A DNA stretch of 64,000 nt from Pollutimonas sp. M17. GTDB lineage: Bacteria; Pseudomonadota; Gammaproteobacteria; Burkholderiales; Burkholderiaceae_B. The notes under the pieces were generated by a model. The model made no database searches. It worked only from the letters and a program-made list of their open reading frames with translations, and had not been told where the DNA came from. Numbering within the stretch: the stretch's first letter is position 1; the number at the start of each line of letters is the position of its first letter. The position numbers and the translations under genes are program-made. The stretch covers positions 1,860,001 to 1,924,000 of the forward strand of contig NZ_CP107548.1 of assembly GCF_025836975.1 (NCBI RefSeq). The letters run 5' to 3'. Positions 59,052 to 64,000 of the stretch are shown piece by piece.

Positions 59052-59575
59052 CGGGGACTCCTTACCACCTTGAGCACAGGCTGCTTCGGTTCCCCGGCAC
59101 CGTCCTCCGACATCAGGCTGTGCATGCGCTCCCGGGCGCGAGACAGGCGGGACATGACCGTGCCCCGGGGTATGCCCAGAACCGCGGCGGCTTCCTGATA
59201 GCTGAGTTCTTCAAGTCCGACGAGCAGCAGCACCTCGCGCTGATCGATGGGCAGCCGATAGAGCGCGCGCTGGACATCCCGCAAGAGCAGGCCATCGACT
59301 TGCTCCCGCGGCGCCTCGCCGTCCCGCCATTGCATGCCGCTGCCGTGGCCGCCGGCGTCATGCTGCTTGCGCAATTGGTCTATATACAGATGACGCAGCA
59401 TGGTCAGCAGCCAGGCTTTCAGGTTGCTGCCCGCGCGCCACTTGAGCCGCCTGTTCAAGGCGCGCTCCGCCGTATCCTGCATAAGATCGTCCGCCCAGGC
59501 GGCATTGCCCGTCAATGCGTGGGCGTACCGGCGCAGGACGGGCAGCAAGGCCACCACCTCGGACTCGAAGCTCAT
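59048..59575 (-). CDS. ECF-family RNA polymerase sigma factor
   Basis: Sigma factor of 175 aa. Region 2 includes LRRYAHALTGNAAWADDLMQDTAERAL and LKAWLLTMLRHLYIDQLRK; region 4 is LYRLPIDQREVLLLVGLEELSYQEAAAVLGIPRGTVMSRLSRARERM. A longer in-frame extension upstream overlaps the preceding gene and is not needed. It is the middle gene of a three-gene leftward operon with the COG4315 protein and the anti-sigma factor. Confidence 0.93.
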   Translation of the reverse strand: MSFESEVVALLPVLRRYAHALTGNAAWADDLMQDTAERALNRRLKWRAGSNLKAWLLTMLRHLYIDQLRKQHDAGGHGSGMQWRDGEAPREQVDGLLLRDVQRALYRLPIDQREVLLLVGLEELSYQEAAAVLGIPRGTVMSRLSRARERMHSLMSEDGAGEPKQPVLKVVRSPR

Positions 59576-59589
59576 CGGAACGGGCCGGA

Positions 59590-59955
59590 TCAGGGCTTGG
59601 CGATATGCCAGATTCCCCTGGCCCCATCGCCCTTGGCGTCGCCCGGCTTCTGGTCCTTGACGAATCGGTACAAGGGTTGCCCTTTGTACGCCCATTGACG
59701 CTTGCCGTCGTGCGTCTGGACGAAGCTCCAGTCTCCGTCGGCCTTGTCGTCCGCCGCGGCCAGGGCCGGCGGCCAGTTCTGCGCGCATGCGGCATCGCAG
59801 GCGCTTTTGCCCTGAGTGTCCTTGTCGAAGGTATAAAGCGTTGCCCCGTCCGCGTCGACCCATTGCCCATTGCTCTGCTTGGGCGGCTCGGCCAGGGCCG
59901 GCCCCGCAAGCACGGCGCAGACCGCCAGCAGAAATAAGGATTTCGATTGTTGCAT
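59590..59955 (-). CDS. COG4315 secreted repeat protein
   Basis: Exported 121-aa protein (signal peptide ending ALAE) with two copies of the COG4315 unit, for example GATLYTFDKDTQGKSACDAACAQNWPPALA and GQPLYRFVKDQKPGDAKGDG. The function of this family is unknown; it is frequently linked to ECF sigma systems. AAGGAGA precedes the ATG. It is the first gene of the operon, 14 bp before the sigma gene. Confidence 0.85.
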   Translation of the reverse strand: MQQSKSLFLLAVCAVLAGPALAEPPKQSNGQWVDADGATLYTFDKDTQGKSACDAACAQNWPPALAAADDKADGDWSFVQTHDGKRQWAYKGQPLYRFVKDQKPGDAKGDGARGIWHIAKP

Positions 59956-60031
59956 GATCTCTCCTTTGTAGGGTGTGCCGCGCGGCCGCAACGGCAAAAT
60001 GCGGTTGCGCGCCCATCGACGACACATCCTC

Positions 60032-60059
60032 TAAACGCACGGCGGCCTCGGTTTATTCC
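60032..60059 (-). promoter_or_regulatory. ECF-type promoter of the COG4315-sigma-anti-sigma operon
   Basis: On the minus strand, GGAATAA (60053-60059) and CGTTTA (60032-60037) are separated by 15 bp, fitting the GGAATAA-N15/16-CGTT pattern used by many ECF sigma factors. It ends 77 bp before the COG4315 start, indicating positive autoregulation. Confidence 0.65.
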
Positions 60060-60128
60060 AAGCCTATCCTTTGTTTTTCATCTGCTTGCACTTTACCGCC
60101 GCCGGCCGGCCTTTCGGGCCTTGAGCAC

Positions 60129-60548
60129 TCAGTGGAAATCGTCGACCTTGGCGCGCAGCCTTTTCACCTCTCCGTGCAAAGTCTTGCGCTGCACCCGTCG
60201 GCGCTGCGAGGCCCGCGTGGGCCGCGTCGCCTTGCGCGGAGCGGGCTTGTCCAGGGCCTGGCGCAGCAGTTCGTCCAGCCTCTCCAGCGCATCGGCGCGG
60301 TTCTTTTCCTGGCTGCGAAACGCCTGGGCCTTGATCACCACGACGCCTTCCTTCGATATACGCCTGTCATTCAATTCGCGCAAGGCGTCCTTGGCCTCTT
60401 CGGGAAGGCTGGATGCCGGGATGTCGAAACGCAGATGAACGGCACTGGACACCTTGTTGACGTTCTGTCCGCCCGCCCCTTGGGCGCGGATCATGGTGAA
60501 TTCGATCTCGCGCTCGTCGATGGATATCTGCTTGCTAGTGGGCTGCAT
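60129..60548 (-). CDS. arfB: Alternative ribosome-rescue factor ArfB
   Basis: Peptidyl-tRNA hydrolase of 139 aa. The catalytic GGQ loop lies in RAQGAGGQNVNKV; a basic C-terminal tail (KATRPTRASQRRRVQRKTLHGEVKRLRAK) should enter the empty mRNA channel of stalled ribosomes. It lacks the N-terminal domains of full release factors. Confidence 0.94.
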   Translation of the reverse strand: MQPTSKQISIDEREIEFTMIRAQGAGGQNVNKVSSAVHLRFDIPASSLPEEAKDALRELNDRRISKEGVVVIKAQAFRSQEKNRADALERLDELLRQALDKPAPRKATRPTRASQRRRVQRKTLHGEVKRLRAKVDDFH

Positions 60549-60730
60549 GTCTTCGCTTCCGTGTCCGGCGAGTGGTTATAGCACCGCAAGGCATATTCAA
60601 ATACCCACTTGGTCGTTCTATCGCCACCGGCCCTTCCTTAAAATAGAAAAAAACAATTGATTCGATAGTATAAATTTATGAATGGACGGTGCCGCGAGGC
60701 TCTGTCCGCCACACTGATCCAAGGCACACA

Positions 60731-61993
60731 ATGAACGAAGCAGCGACGCCGCAAAACCGGCATACGGTGGTGATTATCGGGGCCGGCACGGCCGGCGTCT
60801 CGGTGGCGGCGGCTCTGCGCCGCAGCCTGCCCCGCCTGGACATCGCGGTGGTGGAACCGTCGCGGGAGCACTATTATCAGCCCGCCTGGACGCTGGTGGG
60901 CGGCGGCCAGTATGCTCTTGAAAAAACCCGCCGCGATGTGGCGGGCCTGCTGCCGGAATCGGTAAGGCTGATCGCCGCCGAAGTGGTATCGTTCGCGCCC
61001 GATGACAACGAAATCATACTGAACGACGGCAGTCGGCTGCATTATCAGTTCCTTGTCGTCGCCGCCGGCATACAGCTCAACTGGGCGGCGATCGAAGGTT
61101 TGCCCGAAACGCTGGGCAAGAACGGCGTCAGCAGCAATTATCGCAGCGATCTCGCTCCCTATACCTGGGAATGCATACAGAACCTCAAGGCGGGAACGGC
61201 TGTTTTCACCCAGCCGGATACACCCATAAAATGCGCGGGCGCGCCCCAGAAGGCGCTGTACCTGGCGGCGGACTATCTGCGCAGGCAAGGCCGCAAGGCG
61301 GACCTGCGCTTCTATACCGCCGCCGGCGCCATGTTCGGCGTCCCCTTCTATTCACGTGCGCTCGACCAGGTGATGGCGGGCTACGAAGCCACGCCGGTAT
61401 TCAGCCACAAACTGCTTGCGGTCGACGGAGCCGCAAGGACGGCGACCTTCGAAACCGGCAGCGGCGAGGAAAAGCGGCAGGAGGTGGTCCGCTTCGACTT
61501 CCTGCACGTCGTGCCGCCGCAAAGCGCGCCCGATTTCATCCGCAACAGCGTTCTTGCGGATGCCGCGGGCTGGCTGGAGGTGGACAAATCCAGCTTGCAG
61601 CACACACGCCACGCCAATATATTCGGCCTGGGCGATTGCACGTCGACGCCCAACAGCAAGACCGCCGCGGCCGTCAAAAGCCAGGTGCCGGTCGTGGTGG
61701 GCAATGTGCTGTCGGCCTTGCAAGGCGGCGGCAACGTTCTTGAATACGACGGCTACGCCGCCTGCCCCTTGACCACCTCGGCCGGCAAGGTTCTGCTGGC
61801 CGAGTTCTGCTATGGCGGCGCGGTGTCGCCCAGCCTTCCGTTGGACCCGCGGGTGCCGCGCCGCCTGTATTGGTGGCTTAAAAAGCGCCTGCTGCCCTAT
61901 TTCTACTGGAACGTGCTGATCCGTGGCAAGACCCTGAAGCAGACGCACAAGCAGCGCAGCTTCCCCGACACCCTGCCGTCCATACAGCCCTGA
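60731..61993 (+). CDS. sqr: Sulfide:quinone oxidoreductase
   Basis: FAD protein of 420 aa that oxidises sulfide and reduces quinone at the membrane. It starts TVVIIGAGTAGVSVAAALRR; Cys168 in KCAGAPQKALY and Cys360 in EFCYGG correspond to the redox Cys pair of SQR, and GDCTSTPNSKTAAAVKSQ is the second FAD motif. AAGG upstream and an AT-rich stretch at 60640-60680 form the promoter region. It is probably functionally linked with the thiosulfate dehydrogenase-like protein at 30725. Confidence 0.9.
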   Translation: MNEAATPQNRHTVVIIGAGTAGVSVAAALRRSLPRLDIAVVEPSREHYYQPAWTLVGGGQYALEKTRRDVAGLLPESVRLIAAEVVSFAPDDNEIILNDGSRLHYQFLVVAAGIQLNWAAIEGLPETLGKNGVSSNYRSDLAPYTWECIQNLKAGTAVFTQPDTPIKCAGAPQKALYLAADYLRRQGRKADLRFYTAAGAMFGVPFYSRALDQVMAGYEATPVFSHKLLAVDGAARTATFETGSGEEKRQEVVRFDFLHVVPPQSAPDFIRNSVLADAAGWLEVDKSSLQHTRHANIFGLGDCTSTPNSKTAAAVKSQVPVVVGNVLSALQGGGNVLEYDGYAACPLTTSAGKVLLAEFCYGGAVSPSLPLDPRVPRRLYWWLKKRLLPYFYWNVLIRGKTLKQTHKQRSFPDTLPSIQP

Positions 61994-62048
61994 GAGACCC
62001 GGCGGCGAACCAAAAGGAACACCGCCGCCAGGGCCGGCCGGGCGGAGA

Positions 62049-63017
62049 TCAGTCCACCTTGCCGATGGCTTTTACCGCCTTGACCAGGGTGGCGTCGTCG
62101 GCGTCCCAGTATTTCTGGAACTCGGGCGCGTCCATGTACTCGATGGGGCTGCCCGCCGCCAGCACCTTGGCCTGTATGGCCGGATCGTTGGCGACCTGCT
62201 TGGCGCTGGCGCGCAAGGTCTTTATGACCTCGTCGGGCACGCCCGCCGGTACGAATATCCCCGACCACTGCACGAACTTGGCGTCGTAGCCCAAGGATTG
62301 CAGGCTGGGCACGTCGGGCAGGGTTGCCAGGGGCTTGTCGCCCCAATGCGCCAGGGCGCGCAGTTTCCCTGCCTTGATGTGCTGCACGATGCTGGACGGG
62401 CCGCTGGATATCGCCTGCACCTGGCCGCCCAGCAGCGCCGCAACGGCCGGACCGGCGCCGGTATAGGGCACATGGGTCAGCTTGATGCCCGCGGCGTTTT
62501 CCAGCATGGCCATCGGCACGTGCATCGAACCGTAGATGCCCGAGCTGCCGTAGTTGATCTTGCCCGCTTCCTTCCTGGCGGCCTCCACGAACTCCTTGGC
62601 CGTTTTCCAGGGTGAATCGGCGCGCACCACCAGCACAGTGGGGTCGGCGGTGATGCGTGCAATGGGCTTGAACTGGCTGATCTCATAAGCCGGCTTGCGG
62701 CCCAGAATCTTGTCGGCCTCGGGCAGGATGGAGATGGACGAAAGCATGAGCATGATGGTGTAGCCGTCGGGCTTGGCCCGCGCCGCCTCTCCCGCGCCGA
62801 TGGCGCCGCCCGCCCCGACCTTGTTCTCGATGACCACCGGCTGGCCCAGGCTGTGCGACATGGCGTCCGCGATGGGGCGGGCCACGGTGTCGGTCACCCC
62901 GCCCGGCGGAAACGGCACGATCATCTTGATCGCATGATCGGGATACTTGGCCAGGACGCTGCTTGACAACAGCAGCGCGGCGACGGCGCCCAGCGTTTTC
63001 AATGTTGTTTTATGCAT
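62049..63017 (-). CDS. Bug-family periplasmic binding protein (TctC-like)
   Basis: Binding protein of 322 aa with signal peptide (VAALLLSSSVLAK). IKMIVPFPPGGVTDTVARPIADAM, GQPVVIENKVGAGGAIGAGEAARAKPDGYTIML and PDVPSLQSLGYD are the signature of Bug/TctC proteins. It is 49 bp downstream of the FAH-family hydrolase and, by position, likely delivers the hydrolase's substrate class. It might also serve TctBA, which lack a neighbour of this kind. Confidence 0.93.
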   Translation of the reverse strand: MHKTTLKTLGAVAALLLSSSVLAKYPDHAIKMIVPFPPGGVTDTVARPIADAMSHSLGQPVVIENKVGAGGAIGAGEAARAKPDGYTIMLMLSSISILPEADKILGRKPAYEISQFKPIARITADPTVLVVRADSPWKTAKEFVEAARKEAGKINYGSSGIYGSMHVPMAMLENAAGIKLTHVPYTGAGPAVAALLGGQVQAISSGPSSIVQHIKAGKLRALAHWGDKPLATLPDVPSLQSLGYDAKFVQWSGIFVPAGVPDEVIKTLRASAKQVANDPAIQAKVLAAGSPIEYMDAPEFQKYWDADDATLVKAVKAIGKVD

Positions 63018-63066
63018 TTGTTTGTCTCCTCGGTATTATTCTGCTCGATGGCTGCTTGCATCGACG

Positions 63067-63942
63067 CTAGATGAATCTGTTTTCAAGCACTCCCAGTCCG
63101 TCTATTTCTATGCGTACGACATCGTTGGTTTTCAAGTACTCCGGCGGATTCAGGCCCATGCCGACGCCGGCGGGCGTGCCGGTGGCGATGATGTCGCCCG
63201 GCAGCAGGGTGATGCCGCGCGAGCAGGTCTCGATCAGCGCGGGTATATCGAAAATGAAATCGCGCGTGTGGCCGTCCTGGCGCGGTTCGCCGTTGACCCA
63301 GCAGCGCACGCGCGTGCTGGTGCCGTCCAGTTCGTCGGCGGTGACCACCCAGGGTCCCATGGGGCAGAAGGTATCGAAGGACTTGCCCAGATCCCATTGC
63401 TGGTGGCGCATCTGGACGTCGCGCGCGGTCACGTCGTTGACGATGGTGTAGCCGAACACATGCTTCAGGGCATCGTCGCGGCTTATGTTCTTGCCGCCGG
63501 TGCCGATGATGACCGCCAGTTCGGCTTCGTAGTCGATCTGGCTCGAAATGGCGCCAGGCAGGACGACCTGGTCGTTCGGCCCGACCACGCATTCGGGAAG
63601 CTTGGTGAACACGATGGGCCATGCCGCGGGGTCGGCGTTGTTGGCCTTGAACACCGAGCCGGACAGCTCCTTGGCATGCGCGTGGTAATTGCGCCCCACG
63701 CAGAAGATATTGCGCCGGGGCGCGGGGATGGGCGCCTTGAGCACCACCGAATCCATGGGAAGGCGGGTGCCCGGCAAGCTGGAAAGATCTTGCCCCCTGG
63801 CGGCCAGATCGACCAGGGCAAGCACGCCCTTCTGTGCCTCTTCGGCGGAAAGATCCAGCCGGGTCAGGCTGGATCCGTCGGCCGACACCGCGCCCACGCA
63901 GCGCTCCGTGCCATCCCCGTGTGTAAATGTTGCAAATCGCAT
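63067..63942 (-). CDS. Fumarylacetoacetate hydrolase family protein
   Basis: Enzyme of 291 aa. NIFCVGRNYHAHAKEL, the metal ligands in SQIDYEAELAVIIG and GYTIVNDVTARDVQMRHQQWDLGKSFDTFCPMGPW, and PGDIIATGTPAGVGMGLNPPEYLK define the FAH/oxaloacetate decarboxylase-like family. It probably cleaves a dicarbonyl compound in aromatic or organic-acid breakdown, with the adjacent binding protein for uptake. Confidence 0.9.
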   Translation of the reverse strand: MRFATFTHGDGTERCVGAVSADGSSLTRLDLSAEEAQKGVLALVDLAARGQDLSSLPGTRLPMDSVVLKAPIPAPRRNIFCVGRNYHAHAKELSGSVFKANNADPAAWPIVFTKLPECVVGPNDQVVLPGAISSQIDYEAELAVIIGTGGKNISRDDALKHVFGYTIVNDVTARDVQMRHQQWDLGKSFDTFCPMGPWVVTADELDGTSTRVRCWVNGEPRQDGHTRDFIFDIPALIETCSRGITLLPGDIIATGTPAGVGMGLNPPEYLKTNDVVRIEIDGLGVLENRFI

Positions 63943-63957
63943 CGCGTTTCCTGTGTT

Positions 63958-63967
63958 ACCAATTGGT
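63958..63967. promoter_or_regulatory. ACCAATTGGT palindrome upstream of the FAH gene
   Basis: A perfect 10-bp palindrome 15 bp upstream of the hydrolase start, the size and location of a repressor operator. No regulator is in view, as the window ends at 64000. Confidence 0.4.
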
Positions 63968-64000
63968 TCTTGTTAGAGAAATACCCGAACCCATCCGGTC

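Noticed and set aside
61994-62048. GC-rich repeat between sqr and the Bug protein gene as terminator
   Set aside because: A 7-bp stem with a 15-nt loop can be drawn, but it is imperfectly placed and not distinguishable from background GC content.

Overview
The window is high-GC, gene-dense DNA from a betaproteobacterium, most likely an Alcaligenaceae member (Bordetella/Achromobacter/Pusillimonas relatives). This is inferred from the mltG-tmk-holB-tatD gene order, a Bug-type periplasmic binding protein beside a fumarylacetoacetase-like hydrolase, an orphan TctB-TctA pair, and the codon bias. No rRNA, tRNA, CRISPR array, prophage or insertion sequence was recognised.

Layout. 1-3214: mltG (3' end), a divergent tmk, holB and tatD. 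3215-3402: an AT-rich patch with 14-bp tandem repeats. 3403-8418: ankyrin protein, lipoprotein, YfcG-type glutathione transferase, glutathione peroxidase, periplasmic peroxiredoxin, arsC and an EamA permease. 8467-12460: sulfate ABC importer (sbp-cysT-cysW-cysA, reading leftward). 12638-13856: Xre/RES toxin-antitoxin pair with a duplicated operator. 13888-18083: SAF-domain oxidoreductase, a secreted PIG-L/lectin-like fusion and a double PRC-barrel protein. 18244-20827: cyanide-insensitive bd-type oxidase with a 48-aa accessory peptide. 20863-23640: copper ATPase and CueR with a well-formed CueR promoter. 23637-27344: glycosyltransferase, LpxH-like phosphoesterase, ArsB-like permease and a small RHH-like protein.

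27554-32329 is a periplasmic electron-transfer group: sorbosone-type dehydrogenase, cytochrome c, azurin with a possible Anr/FNR site, pirin, and a tetrahaem protein that looks like a TsdB-TsdA (thiosulfate dehydrogenase) fusion. 32352-37584 holds cbpM-cbpA, an SDR, catalase, a decayed MmgE/PrpD fragment and a second pirin.

37871-53857 is the most striking region. A three-subunit GMC dehydrogenase (Tat-exported small subunit, flavoprotein, trihaem cytochrome) is followed directly by a complete alternative complex III (actABCDEF), a 129-aa membrane protein, a SCO copper chaperone and a caa3 oxidase (coxBACD). Most genes overlap by 4 bp. Read as a unit, this encodes a route from sugar or alcohol oxidation through quinol or cytochrome to oxygen. 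A two-component system (53929-56060) follows, then TctB-TctA without an adjacent binding protein. Between them lie inverted and direct GGTAATG boxes.

58269-64000: an anti-sigma factor, ECF sigma factor and COG4315 protein operon with a matching ECF-type promoter, then arfB, a sulfide:quinone oxidoreductase, a Bug binding protein and an FAH-family hydrolase. The SQR together with the TsdBA-like protein suggests oxidation of reduced sulfur compounds feeding the same respiratory chain.
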